64,000 bases of DNA from M3007 sp964646615 (GCA_964646615.1 CAZYEV010000008.1:62001-126000), one strand, 5' to 3'; positions 51,272 to 60,052 are shown, counted from the stretch's first letter. Notes: a model not told the origin generated them from the sequence alone. Made by a program: numbers and translations.

Positions 51272-51997
51272 GTTCCGCATATACCACGGCCCGTTGAGGA
51301 AGTACGATACCGTCAGGCCGGCAGTATAGTACCAGTCTTTACGCTTCGGATTGCCGTTGAGGCTGACGCCATCTATTAGATCACTGGGGGCAGGGCGTGC
51401 ACAGGCCTCGGCGCTGATGGCGACGAAATCGGAGGCGATGAGGCGCACGCCCAGCCCGAAAGGAAAGACCACATTGGTTTGCTGCGCGCGTCCGCCCTCA
51501 GGAATAGGCTCTCGTTCGAAGAGCGGGCGATCCCTTTCTGGGCCGTAATAGGTTACTCTCGGCGCGTGCAACGCCAGGCCGACGCCGGCAAAAACATAGG
51601 GCGCAAAGTAATACGTCCGATTTCCGGTGGGTGGGTCATACGCAATGTTGGCCAGTGCTATTTCCAAAGAGCCCGAAAACTCCAGCACGTTGCTGAAAAA
51701 GCGGAAGCTACGCCCTGCATTAGGCGGGTGATGCTTGTCGTCGCCGCTGAGGCGCAGGTACTGGGCGCTGGCCCGAAGCTGAATGTTCGGACTCCAGTGA
51801 TAGCGCGCATACAGGCTACCGCCAAAGCGGGTGTTAGCCAGGCTGATATGATCGGGCGCCAGGTCGCCGGAGTAATTCGTGGCATACAGGCCCACACCTG
51901 CCTCCCAAAAACGCGGGATGAAGCCGCGTTGGGCCTGGCTAAAAGGCGCGACCACCAATAGTGCTAAGGCGCTTGCGACAAAAATGCGTGTGTGCAT
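51269..51997 (-). CDS. PorG-like (DUF6089) outer membrane beta-barrel
   Basis: 242 residues. Signal peptide (to about 22, ending SQAQ). The start FWEAGVGLYATNYSGDLAPD and repeated strands of alternating aromatic residues (YARYHWSPNIQLRASAQYLRLSG, FAPYVFAGVGLALHAP) match the DUF6089 family, which includes PorG of the T9SS. Whether this copy is the real PorG cannot be told from sequence; paralogues exist. It precedes a T9SS-type secreted protein gene in the same orientation. Confidence 0.76.
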   Translation of the reverse strand: MHTRIFVASALALLVVAPFSQAQRGFIPRFWEAGVGLYATNYSGDLAPDHISLANTRFGGSLYARYHWSPNIQLRASAQYLRLSGDDKHHPPNAGRSFRFFSNVLEFSGSLEIALANIAYDPPTGNRTYYFAPYVFAGVGLALHAPRVTYYGPERDRPLFEREPIPEGGRAQQTNVVFPFGLGVRLIASDFVAISAEACARPAPSDLIDGVSLNGNPKRKDWYYTAGLTVSYFLNGPWYMRN

Positions 51998-52161
51998 AGT
52001 ATGGTTATGGCTCTACTGCGCCAAATGAACGGGCTAAAGTAAGCCATTCTTTCCTTAGCAAATGCGTCCTTGTCCAAAATTTAACTGAGACGTAAAAAAG
52101 CAGGTCGTAGGCCGGGCACTCCAGCCGGATAAATACTGCTGGCGCCTGCCGAGGAAAAGGT

Positions 52162-54060
52162 TTATTCAATTTTCACCCGGACAGACCGCGCGGCTTTTGG
52201 TGTCTGAACCAACACGGTGTATAGCCCGGGCGATAAATGCGCATATGTAAAGACCTGCTGCAGCCCGCCACCGACTGCCCGCAGTACCTGGCGATCGAGA
52301 AGCCGGCCATCGGCGCCCAATAGGGCATACAGAACTTCGCCTTGCACATCGCCATTCAAAGCGAGCATGAATGCCCCTGTATTAGGATTGGGGGTTACAC
52401 CGATGGAAAAACCACCGCCTGCTGCCTGCGCAGTGCTCACGACGCCGATGATTTGCCGGGTAGTATCGGCACCGCAAGCATCGCGGGCAATGAGCGCTAC
52501 TACATACTGCCCACTCACAACGTACGTGTGCGTTGGATTGGGCTGCGTGCTGGTTGTCCCGTCGCCAAAGTCCCATAGATAGGTAGCTGCATCCGATGAG
52601 GTGTTGGTAAAGGAGATTGTGCCGCCAGTAATACTCCAGCTGAAGTCCGCTTTGGGCCACGAGATATACAGAGAGTCTGAGAAGCCCGAGCACCCAAAAG
52701 CGTCGGTGATTTTGACGTAGTAATTGCCCGCACGGGTGGGTTTGTAGGTTCCTTGTGCAGCGCCTGCTATGGGCAAGCTGTCGCGATACCACTGGTACTG
52801 TGGGTCAGGCACGCTGAACGAGGCGGAGAGGGTGCAGTTCTGGTACTGCAGTTTTACATCTTCTACACCGGGCGTTAGCAGAATGATATCGCGCGTGGGT
52901 AAGAAAAAGAGGTCTGGCAGCGTACCCAGAAAAGCAAAGCGACCGTAAGGCACCTCCTGTATATCGTGTAGGGCAATGGGCAGTGCGGTTTCGTTGACGG
53001 TAAATGCCGGGAACAACTGGTCGTTGAAGGCCACTATTCCGGCGGCATGGATGGTGGCCGGCCCACTGGCCGGCACTGTGCGACCTACAGCCAAAAAAAA
53101 CTCTGGTTGCGCCTCTGAGGCAGCCACGCTGGCCAGTTCCTGCCGCCCAGGCAAGGGAAGGGCCAGGGTATCCAATGGCTCACCGCTGGATCTGAGCAGA
53201 AAAAACACGGCGTCGGTCAGACTGTCGGAACTGGCTGGCATATGCAGGGCGCTGCATACCACGATATTGTTTGACGCCGGCGGAAAGCCTCGAACAGCAC
53301 CTCCCGGTCGGCAAAAACCGTATTTCGCCTGGCGCGAGTACTCATAGATATGCTGCCACAGCAGCTGCCCTTGCTCGTTGATTTTCAGGGTAACCAAACG
53401 GTTCTGGACGAACGCCTCGGGGTTGAGGAGGTTCCCCACAAGTGCAGCCATGGCAATCAAGTACTCACCATTGCCCATAGGCGTCAGGCGGTGTGTGTAG
53501 TCCACGCCATAGGTGTAAAGCACCGGTACACCAGTTGACATCAAGTCGCTGGAGCGCATGCGCCAGAGGAAAGCGTCCCAGAAATCCGGCCCCACACCTT
53601 CCGTATCGCCCAGCACCAGCACATCACCGTTGGAAGCCAGCGCCAACGAGCGACCGCGTGTACCCTTGCCGGCGATCAACAAGGCCCTTGATGCCATTTC
53701 CTTTAAATCGGGTGTCGTTCTCAGCAGCACCAGATGCGGCCGCGCCGTATCGTTAACGACGACGCGGGTTTCCCCTACCGCTACAATACTGCCATCTGGC
53801 AATTCTATGGCTTCATACAAAACGGTCGGCCCAGGTGAGTACGATTTGGTAAACTTGGCCAGCACCCTCCCATCACACGTAACCTTGAACAAAGCACCAG
53901 CATTGCCCTCACTGCCACTGATAACGAACGTATTATCACTGTGCAGCAGCACATCATTGGCTGTTTCGTTCACATTTACCTGCCCCACAATGACTTGGGT
54001 AAAAGACACTGAAACGCCCACAATAAGAAGCGTGGCCACAAACAGTAGGACCTTCTTCAT
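52162..54060 (-). CDS. Secreted protein with PKD and T9SS sorting domains
   Basis: 632 residues. Signal peptide (MKKVLLFVATLLIVGVS). The N-terminal two thirds show propeller-like repeats (DGSIVAVGET, NGEYLIAMA). A PKD domain with YLWDFGDGTTSTQPNPTH lies near residue 495. The C-terminal 80 residues end with the T9SS type A pattern: VTPNPNTG, ALLGADGRLLDRQ, LSPGLYTVLV, KAARSVRVKIE. It would be exported by T9SS and probably displayed on the surface. A TATCTTCG box at 54112-54119 stands upstream. Confidence 0.86.
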   Translation of the reverse strand: MKKVLLFVATLLIVGVSVSFTQVIVGQVNVNETANDVLLHSDNTFVISGSEGNAGALFKVTCDGRVLAKFTKSYSPGPTVLYEAIELPDGSIVAVGETRVVVNDTARPHLVLLRTTPDLKEMASRALLIAGKGTRGRSLALASNGDVLVLGDTEGVGPDFWDAFLWRMRSSDLMSTGVPVLYTYGVDYTHRLTPMGNGEYLIAMAALVGNLLNPEAFVQNRLVTLKINEQGQLLWQHIYEYSRQAKYGFCRPGGAVRGFPPASNNIVVCSALHMPASSDSLTDAVFFLLRSSGEPLDTLALPLPGRQELASVAASEAQPEFFLAVGRTVPASGPATIHAAGIVAFNDQLFPAFTVNETALPIALHDIQEVPYGRFAFLGTLPDLFFLPTRDIILLTPGVEDVKLQYQNCTLSASFSVPDPQYQWYRDSLPIAGAAQGTYKPTRAGNYYVKITDAFGCSGFSDSLYISWPKADFSWSITGGTISFTNTSSDAATYLWDFGDGTTSTQPNPTHTYVVSGQYVVALIARDACGADTTRQIIGVVSTAQAAGGGFSIGVTPNPNTGAFMLALNGDVQGEVLYALLGADGRLLDRQVLRAVGGGLQQVFTYAHLSPGLYTVLVQTPKAARSVRVKIE

Positions 54061-54434
54061 GGCTTGAATGTTTTTTAAAACGATAGCAATACCGCAGAAC
54101 TAAGTACGTGGCGAAGATAGTCCACCAAAACGTCAGGCATTACAGCAACTTACAACAAAAGAGACATCTCTCCAACGATAGGGCCGTCCGGACAGGCAGA
54201 GCAGTGTGATGCATCGTAAAAGCGCGCATGATTGGGCATAATTACCCCTGATTACCAGGATATTTGTCGCAAGCCATCCGATGTAGGCATTCAAATGCAA
54301 AAAAAATACGTAATTTGCGCAGATATTGCACACCTATGCAATACCACGCAGGCGGCTTGCGCCGCAACTTTGCGGGGAAAACACCTGTTTTTTTAGCGTT
54401 TTTTCACTTTTTAATGCAAAAAAATCCGACCGCT
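54061..54434. other. Intergenic stretch between divergent genes
   Basis: 374 bases, less GC-rich, carrying possible promoter boxes for the T9SS protein (TATCTTCG, minus, 54112-54119). A 66-codon frame on the minus strand (54133-54333) is Cys-rich but has no other support. I see no small peptide with a double-glycine leader that could be a substrate of the C39 exporter. Confidence 0.45.
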
Positions 54435-54935
54435 ATGCTATCTGAAGCAGTGCAAGCAAAACTCAACGAGCAAATCCAGAAAGAAGCCTTTGCCTCGAAT
54501 GCCTATCTGGCTATGGCTACGTGGGCCGAAAAAGAGAACCTGCCCAACATCGCCGAATACCTGTACAACAGCGCCGAAGAAGAGCGCGAGCACATGCTGC
54601 AGATTTACAAGTACATCAACGCCAACGGTGGGCAGGCCCGCGTGGAGAACAAGCTGGATAAGCCCAAAGAGAAGTTCAAGAGCGTGCTGGACGTCTTTCA
54701 GACGGTTTACGACCTGGAATGCAGCGTAAGCCGGGCCATCAACGATCTGGCCACCTGGTGCCTGCAAAATGGCGAGCACGCAACGTATTTCTTTTTGCAA
54801 CCTTTCGTGCTGGAGCAGCAAGAGGCCGAGCGCAAGGTGAGCGATATTCTCGTCCTCATCGAACGCATGGGCCACGAACCGCGTCATTTGTTCTACTTAG
54901 ACAAGCAGTTCAAGAAGATCAACGAGCAGCCCTGA
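54435..54935 (+). CDS. ftnA: Ferritin
   Basis: Stores iron as mineral in a 24-subunit shell in the cytoplasm. 166 residues, usual for bacterial non-heme ferritin. The diiron ligands are in place: Glu17, Glu50, His53, Glu95, and Gln/Glu at 129-130. The ATG at 54435 gives the normal start MLSEAVQAKL; longer frames add an unlikely leader. The ABC exporter gene begins 4 bases after its stop, so they form a transcription unit. Confidence 0.95.
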   Translation: MLSEAVQAKLNEQIQKEAFASNAYLAMATWAEKENLPNIAEYLYNSAEEEREHMLQIYKYINANGGQARVENKLDKPKEKFKSVLDVFQTVYDLECSVSRAINDLATWCLQNGEHATYFFLQPFVLEQQEAERKVSDILVLIERMGHEPRHLFYLDKQFKKINEQP

Positions 54936-54939
54936 CTTC

Positions 54940-57135
54940 ATGCTCACGGATAACTTTCCGTTTTACAAGCAATTAGACGCATCAGACTGCGGCGCAGCCT
55001 GTCTTCGGATGGTGGCCCGATACCACGGACGGCACTACTCGCTGGAGTACTTGCGCGAGCTGTCGTACTTAGACCGCGAAGGCGCCTCGCTCATGGGTAT
55101 TGCCGACGCTGCCGAGAAGATCGGGCTGCGCACGCTGGGCGTCAAGACAAATTTCGCACGGCTGCAAAACGAACTACCTCTGCCCTGCATCGCCCATTGG
55201 AAACAAAACCACTTTATCGTGGTGTACCGCATCGCCGGCGGCAAAGTCTATGTGGCTGACCCGGCCGTGGGCAAGGTGCAGCTGACGGAACAGGAGTTCA
55301 TGAACGACTGGTTTAGCGGCGTCTATCAAACGGAGCCGCAAGGCATCCTGTTGTTGCTGGAGCCCACGCCGGAGTTTTACGAACGCGAAGGCGAAAGCGA
55401 CGACCGGGCCGGGCTGAACGTCCTGTGGCAGTACATCCGGCCTTACAAGGCCTTAGTGTGGCAACTAATACTGGGCCTACTGCTGGGCAGCATCCTCCAG
55501 CTGGCCTTCCCTTTCCTGATGCAAGCACTGGTGGATAAGGGCGTGCAATTGCGCGACTACAACTTCGTCTATCTGGTGCTCATCGCACAGGGCATGCTCT
55601 TCCTCAGCCAGATGGCTGTGGAGTTTATCCGCGGGTGGATTCTGCTGCACATCGGCACGCGGGTCAACGTCAACTTGGTATCGGACTTCCTCATCAAGCT
55701 GATGCGGCTGCCGATGTCGTTCTTTGATGCCAAAATGACGGGCGACCTGTTGCAGCGCATTTACGACAACGAGCGTGTGGAGCGTTTCCTGACTTCATCG
55801 TCGTTGGTCACGCTGTTTTCGGTGTTCAGCCTGGGGGTGTTCAGCCTGGTGCTGCTCTTCTACAGCACGACCATCTTTGCAGTATTCTTTCTGGCGGCTG
55901 CCCTATACTTTGGATGGGTGTTCCTGTTCATGCAGCGGCGGCGAGCCTTGGACTACCGGCGCTTCGAGCAGATGGCTGAAAACCAGAGTGCACTCATCCA
56001 GCTGGTCAATGGCATGCAGGAAATCAAACTGCACAACGCCGAACGCCAAAAGCGCTGGGGCTGGGAGCGCATTCAGGCTAAATTGTTCCGCATCAACGTG
56101 GACTACTTAGCCACCGACCAGATGCAGCGCGCTGGCGCAGCCTTCATCAACGAGGGCAAGAACATCCTCATCTCGTTCATTGCTGCCAAAGCCGTCATGG
56201 ATGGGCACATGACGCTGGGCATGATGCTGGCCGTGCAGTACATCATCGGGCACGCCAATGCGCCGCTGGAGTCGCTGGTGCAGTTTCTGCTGGCTGCCCA
56301 GGAAGCCAAAATCAGTCTGGAGCGGATGAATGAAATCCATGAAAAGCCCGACGAAAGGCCCAAAGATGCCATTCGCGTCAGTACGCTCCCCGACAACGGC
56401 GACCTGTGGGCTGAAAATGTCAGTTTCCGCTACGGCGGGCCACACGACCCGCTGGTGTTGCGCAACATCAGCCTCATTATCCCCCAGGGCAAGATAACGG
56501 CCATTGTGGGCAGCAGCGGCAGCGGTAAGACGACGCTTATCAAACTGCTGCTCAATTTCTACACGCCTACAGAGGGCATTATCCGGCTGGGCGATATCAA
56601 CCTCAACCACATCGAGCCGGCGCTGTGGCGCTCGCAGTGCGGAGCCGTTATGCAGGATGGCTTCCTGTTTTCGGATACCATCGCGCGCAACATCGCATTG
56701 GGCTTCGACACCATTGACCAGCGGCAGTTGATCTATGCGGCCAAAGTGGCCAATATCCACACGTTCATCGAAGCGCTGCCGCTGAGTTACAACACGCGCA
56801 TTGGCCCCGACGGCGTGGGCCTCAGCCAGGGCCAGCGCCAGCGAATCCTGATTGCGCGGGCGGTCTATAAAAACCCGCGCTACTTCTTCTTCGACGAGGC
56901 CACCAATGCCCTGGATGCTTACAACGAGCGCCTCATCATGCAAAACCTGCGGCAGGTATTCGAGAACAGAACCGTAGTCATCGTGGCTCACCGCCTCAGC
57001 ACGGTACGCCACGCCGATAATATAGTGGTGTTGGACAAGGGCGAAATTGCCGAACAGGGCACGCACGACGAGCTGACGCTGCGCCGTGGATTGTACTACC
57101 ATTTAATCAAAAATCAGCTAGAGTTAGGCCTATGA
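54940..57135 (+). CDS. C39-peptidase ABC exporter
   Basis: 731 residues. The N-terminal peptidase has Cys17 (ASDCGAACL), His92 (QNHFIVVY) and Asp108 (VADPAVG), all needed to cut after a double-glycine leader. Then come six membrane helices (about 165-450) and an ATPase domain with Walker A GSSGSGKTT (about 524), signature LSQGQRQR and Walker B FFFDEATNALD. It should mature and export a peptide with a leader. Its stop overlaps the HlyD gene start by 4 bases. No substrate gene was seen nearby. Confidence 0.93.
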   Translation: MLTDNFPFYKQLDASDCGAACLRMVARYHGRHYSLEYLRELSYLDREGASLMGIADAAEKIGLRTLGVKTNFARLQNELPLPCIAHWKQNHFIVVYRIAGGKVYVADPAVGKVQLTEQEFMNDWFSGVYQTEPQGILLLLEPTPEFYEREGESDDRAGLNVLWQYIRPYKALVWQLILGLLLGSILQLAFPFLMQALVDKGVQLRDYNFVYLVLIAQGMLFLSQMAVEFIRGWILLHIGTRVNVNLVSDFLIKLMRLPMSFFDAKMTGDLLQRIYDNERVERFLTSSSLVTLFSVFSLGVFSLVLLFYSTTIFAVFFLAAALYFGWVFLFMQRRRALDYRRFEQMAENQSALIQLVNGMQEIKLHNAERQKRWGWERIQAKLFRINVDYLATDQMQRAGAAFINEGKNILISFIAAKAVMDGHMTLGMMLAVQYIIGHANAPLESLVQFLLAAQEAKISLERMNEIHEKPDERPKDAIRVSTLPDNGDLWAENVSFRYGGPHDPLVLRNISLIIPQGKITAIVGSSGSGKTTLIKLLLNFYTPTEGIIRLGDINLNHIEPALWRSQCGAVMQDGFLFSDTIARNIALGFDTIDQRQLIYAAKVANIHTFIEALPLSYNTRIGPDGVGLSQGQRQRILIARAVYKNPRYFFFDEATNALDAYNERLIMQNLRQVFENRTVVIVAHRLSTVRHADNIVVLDKGEIAEQGTHDELTLRRGLYYHLIKNQLELGL

Positions 57136-58430
57136 GTATGCCAAAACGCGAGTATGTGGAGCTGCGCTCCGACGAGGTGCAGGAAATCCTGGGTGCTCCG
57201 CCGGCCTGGTTGGTGCGCTGGGGCACCCTGGTGGTTTTTGTCGGAGTGGCAGCACTCATTGCTGTAGCCGCAGTGGTGCAGTATTCCGACGTCATCCCAA
57301 CGCGCATCACCCTGGCGCGCACCTCACCTCCTTTGGATGTAACGGCACCGCGCGAGGGCTACATTGCCGCCTTTCTGGCGCGCGACAGCCAGCTGGTGCA
57401 GGAAGGGCAAGTGCTGGCGGTGTTGCAGAGCAGCGCCGAATATAACGACGTGCGCCAGCTTGATGCCCTGCTGCCTTACTGGCAGCGCTGCATACCCGAC
57501 TCTGTGAGCCGCATCCGCCCCCCGGCCACCCTGCAACTGGGCGACATGCAAGCCGAATACGCTGCCTTCGTACAGGCCGTGGACAACTATCGCTTCGGTA
57601 AACGCGACAAAAGTGCCAGCGTTCGCCAAAGCGCCAACGCCATCGAGCAGCAAATGGCCAAATTGGAACAAAGCATCACCGTGGATCGGCGCTCGATGCA
57701 GCGCCTGCAAGAACAACTGGCGACAGCCCGCGAACGCTTCCAACGCCAGAGCACACTCTATGAAGCGGGCGCCATCTCGCGCCTCGACCTCGAACGCGAA
57801 AAACAGCAACTGGCCGAACTGGAACGCCAATACGACGCGCTGGAAGACAACATCCTGCGCAAACAAAACGAAATCACCGCCCTCCGACGCAGCCGCCAGG
57901 ATGCCTCCCTGAGCGAAGCCGAGTCGGACCTGAGCGCTACCGGCCAACTGCGCCAAACGCTGGGCGCCCTGCAGGCAGCCCTCAACCGCTGGAAAAGCAG
58001 TTACCTCATCACCGCTCCTACCTCGGGCCGGGTTGCCCTAAACGGCAACATCTTCCTGCGCCGCCAGTATGTGCGCGCTGGCCAGCAGCTTTTGGTCATC
58101 TTGCCGCAACAGGACGATGGCGTCGTAGCGCGGCTGCAGCTGCCTGTCGTTAACAGCGGAAAGGTGCGCCCCGGAATGCCCGTCATCATTAAATTAGAGA
58201 GCTACCCCCACGCCGAGTTCGGGGTCCTGCAGGGCGTCGTGCACTCGAAATCCGTAGTGCCTACCGATGGCTACTACGCCGTAGCCGTGTCGCTGCCCAA
58301 TGGCCTGACTACCACCTACGGCAAGGTCATTCCCTTAGAACACCAACTCAACGGCGAGGCGGAAATCGTAACGGAGCAGAAGTCGCTCCTGCGCCGGATA
58401 TATGAGCAGATTTTCATCGCATTCCGTTGA
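57132..58430 (+). CDS. HlyD-family membrane fusion protein
   Basis: 432 residues. A single membrane helix (about 28-48) near the N-terminus is followed by the lipoyl/barrel-sandwich halves (PLDVTAPREGYIAAFL; ITAPTSGRVALNGNIF) and a long coiled coil (about 155-275), the layout of HlyD-type adaptors. It links an inner-membrane exporter to an outer-membrane channel. Overlaps the C39 exporter gene by 4 bases. No TolC-type gene in the window. Confidence 0.92.
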   Translation: MSMPKREYVELRSDEVQEILGAPPAWLVRWGTLVVFVGVAALIAVAAVVQYSDVIPTRITLARTSPPLDVTAPREGYIAAFLARDSQLVQEGQVLAVLQSSAEYNDVRQLDALLPYWQRCIPDSVSRIRPPATLQLGDMQAEYAAFVQAVDNYRFGKRDKSASVRQSANAIEQQMAKLEQSITVDRRSMQRLQEQLATARERFQRQSTLYEAGAISRLDLEREKQQLAELERQYDALEDNILRKQNEITALRRSRQDASLSEAESDLSATGQLRQTLGALQAALNRWKSSYLITAPTSGRVALNGNIFLRRQYVRAGQQLLVILPQQDDGVVARLQLPVVNSGKVRPGMPVIIKLESYPHAEFGVLQGVVHSKSVVPTDGYYAVAVSLPNGLTTTYGKVIPLEHQLNGEAEIVTEQKSLLRRIYEQIFIAFR

Positions 58431-58522
58431 TTTACAGGCCTTAATGCACCATTAGAGAAGGCTTTGCTTTTGTTTGGACATCATTAACAGCACCCCTATT
58501 GGGCCGCTTTTGCGGGTCGTTC

Positions 58523-58530
58523 TACCTTTG
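58523..58530 (+). promoter_or_regulatory. Candidate -7 box for the DUF1573 gene
   Basis: TACCTTTG with a TTG at 58499-58501 (21 bases between them), matching the -33/-7 arrangement. It lies 53 bases before the ATG at 58584. Confidence 0.45.
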
Positions 58531-58583
58531 TGCCGTTAAGTATGAGAACAGACTTCTACCTTTCACAAACACGTTTTACAGCA

Positions 58584-59012
58584 ATGAAAAAACTGCTCTC
58601 CATCCTCGCTTTTGCCCTCTTCGGCGCTACTTGGGTTGCTGCTCAAGCACAGAATGGCCCGGTGATGACCTTTGAAACCACCACCATTGATTACGGCACC
58701 ATCAACAAGGGCGCCGACGGTGTGCGCAAGTTCAAGTTCACGAACACCGGCAACGAGCCGCTCATCATTAAGTCGGCCAAAGGTTCCTGCGGCTGCACGG
58801 TACCCACGTACCCGAAAGAGCCGATCATGCCGGGCGAAAGCGCTAACATCGAGGTGCGCTACGACACCAACCGCCCGGGTGAGTTCACCAAGACGGTAAC
58901 CATCACCACGAACGAAGCCGTCGAAACGCGCATGCTCACCATTAAGGGCAACGTGAAAGACACCGGCACGCAGGAAGCAGTACCCAGCGGCACGGGCGGC
59001 CTGAAACAGTAA
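58584..59012 (+). CDS. Secreted DUF1573 domain protein
   Basis: 142 residues. Signal peptide (KKLLSILAFALFG, ending AAQAQ) followed by a DUF1573 domain with DYGTINKGADGVRKFKFTN, the motif GSCGCTVPTYPKEPI (two Cys) and YDTNRPGEFTKTV. It is an Ig-like beta domain widely found in Bacteroidota, of unknown role in the periplasm. Starts at the ATG 58584 (signal peptide). A terminator follows. Confidence 0.9.
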   Translation: MKKLLSILAFALFGATWVAAQAQNGPVMTFETTTIDYGTINKGADGVRKFKFTNTGNEPLIIKSAKGSCGCTVPTYPKEPIMPGESANIEVRYDTNRPGEFTKTVTITTNEAVETRMLTIKGNVKDTGTQEAVPSGTGGLKQ

Positions 59013-59038
59013 TTGATTGATTTTTGGTTTGACGATAC

Positions 59039-59076
59039 GAGCCTGGCAGGTGCAACACCGCCAGGCTCATTTTTTT
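59039..59076 (+). terminator. Intrinsic terminator of the DUF1573 gene
   Basis: Stem GAGCCTGGC/GCCAGGCTC (inner GGTG/CACC extends it) followed by ATTTTTTT, 26 bases beyond the stop. Confidence 0.82.
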
Positions 59077-59125
59077 GCCTATAAAGGTTTGGGGAGTACC
59101 ACGAAGGCACAAAAGGGTTTAAGAA

Positions 59126-59144
59126 GCCACGGTGCACGAATAGG
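59126..59144 (-). repeat. Degenerate dispersed element, copy A
   Basis: GCCACGGTGCACGAATAGG is close to the reverse complement of the words at 60034-60052 and 60155-60173. It stands in the 258-base space between the DUF1573 and osmC genes. Confidence 0.4.
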
Positions 59145-59228
59145 CTTGAAGAGACCATCAATGGTTTTTGGCTGAAAAGGCTCCACACCAAAGGTGTTCC
59201 TTTCAGAGAAATGTAGAACAGGCGGCTT

Positions 59229-59248
59229 CGACCAAACCGGTTTGGTCG
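59229..59248. repeat. CCAAAC-NN-GTTTGG palindrome, copy 4
   Basis: Perfect 20-base palindrome CGACCAAACC/GGTTTGGTCG, 22 bases before the ATG of osmC at 59271. Its place suggests an operator for osmC. Confidence 0.72.
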
Positions 59249-59270
59249 TTACTTTGCGGCAAAAAGAGAC

Positions 59271-59672
59271 ATGACAGCCACAGTAACTTACGACGGTGAT
59301 TTGCGCTGTACACTCACGCACAGCCTTTCGGGCGTGCAGATACACACCGACGCGCCACCCGACAACCAGGGCAAAGGCGAGGCTTTTTCGCCGACCGATC
59401 TGTGCGCCGTATCGTTGGCCGCCTGCATGCTGACCATTATGGGTATGCGCGTGCGCGAGCGCGGCGTCAGCATTGACGGCACGCGCGCGGAGGTAACCAA
59501 AGTAATGGCTTCTGACCCGCGCCGTATTGCCCGAGTGGAAATCCGGCTCTTTATGCCGCCCAACAACTACTCAGAGGCCGACAAGGCACTGCTTCGCCAC
59601 ATCGCACACACCTGCCCGGTAGCCCTGAGCCTGCATCCCGATATTGTGCAGCAAGTGGAGTTCGTCTGGTGA
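59271..59672 (+). CDS. OsmC-family peroxiredoxin-like protein
   Basis: 133 residues. The two redox cysteines are Cys52 (AACMLT) and Cys115 (HTCPVAL), as in OsmC/Ohr, so organic peroxide reduction is possible. The small OsmC fold is complete. The gene begins 22 bases after a 20-base palindrome and is followed after 13 bases by the alkyltransferase-like gene, so they may share a transcript. Confidence 0.88.
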   Translation: MTATVTYDGDLRCTLTHSLSGVQIHTDAPPDNQGKGEAFSPTDLCAVSLAACMLTIMGMRVRERGVSIDGTRAEVTKVMASDPRRIARVEIRLFMPPNNYSEADKALLRHIAHTCPVALSLHPDIVQQVEFVW

Positions 59673-59685
59673 GCACCTCACAGGC

Positions 59686-60012
59686 ATGGACAATTACCTC
59701 GACCTCGTGTATGCCGTTGTCCGCAGCATTCCGCGCGGGCGCGTAACGACCTATGGCGCCATTGCCGACTATCTGGCCCTCGGCTCGGCGCGCATGGTGG
59801 GTTGGGCGCTTCACCAGAGCATCGGCACCGCCGACGTGCCGGCCCACCGCGTTGTCAACCGCAAAGGTGAGCTCACAGGCCGGCTGCACTTCCCAACGCC
59901 CACGCTCATGCAACAACTATTAGAAAGCGAGGGCATAACGGTATTAGATAACCGCGTCCAGGATTTTGAGCAACGCTTCTGGCACCCCGCCGAGGCCGAT
60001 GAACGAATCTGA
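59686..60012 (+). CDS. atl: Alkyltransferase-like (ATL) protein, MGMT family
   Basis: 108 residues, the DNA-binding domain of O6-alkylguanine-DNA alkyltransferase only. The active site PCHRV reads PAHRV here: Ala53 replaces Cys, so it cannot accept alkyl groups. The Arg finger SARMVG (Arg36) and VTTYGAIA are kept. ATL proteins bind O6-alkylguanine and flag it to nucleotide excision repair (UvrA). The ATG at 59686 starts the normal domain. Confidence 0.92.
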   Translation: MDNYLDLVYAVVRSIPRGRVTTYGAIADYLALGSARMVGWALHQSIGTADVPAHRVVNRKGELTGRLHFPTPTLMQQLLESEGITVLDNRVQDFEQRFWHPAEADERI

Positions 60013-60033
60013 GCCTTAGTGCCATTCGCCCTT

Positions 60034-60052
60034 CCATTCGTGCATTTGTGGC
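60034..60052 (+). repeat. Dispersed element, copy B
   Basis: CCATTCGTGCATTTGTGGC, near-identical to copy C 121 bases on. It lies in the short space between the atl and pabB genes. Confidence 0.5.

Noticed and set aside
54133..54333. 66-codon Cys-rich minus-strand frame upstream of ferritin, considered as the substrate of the C39 exporter.
   Set aside because: No double-glycine leader, wrong strand for the operon, and overlaps the likely promoter region.
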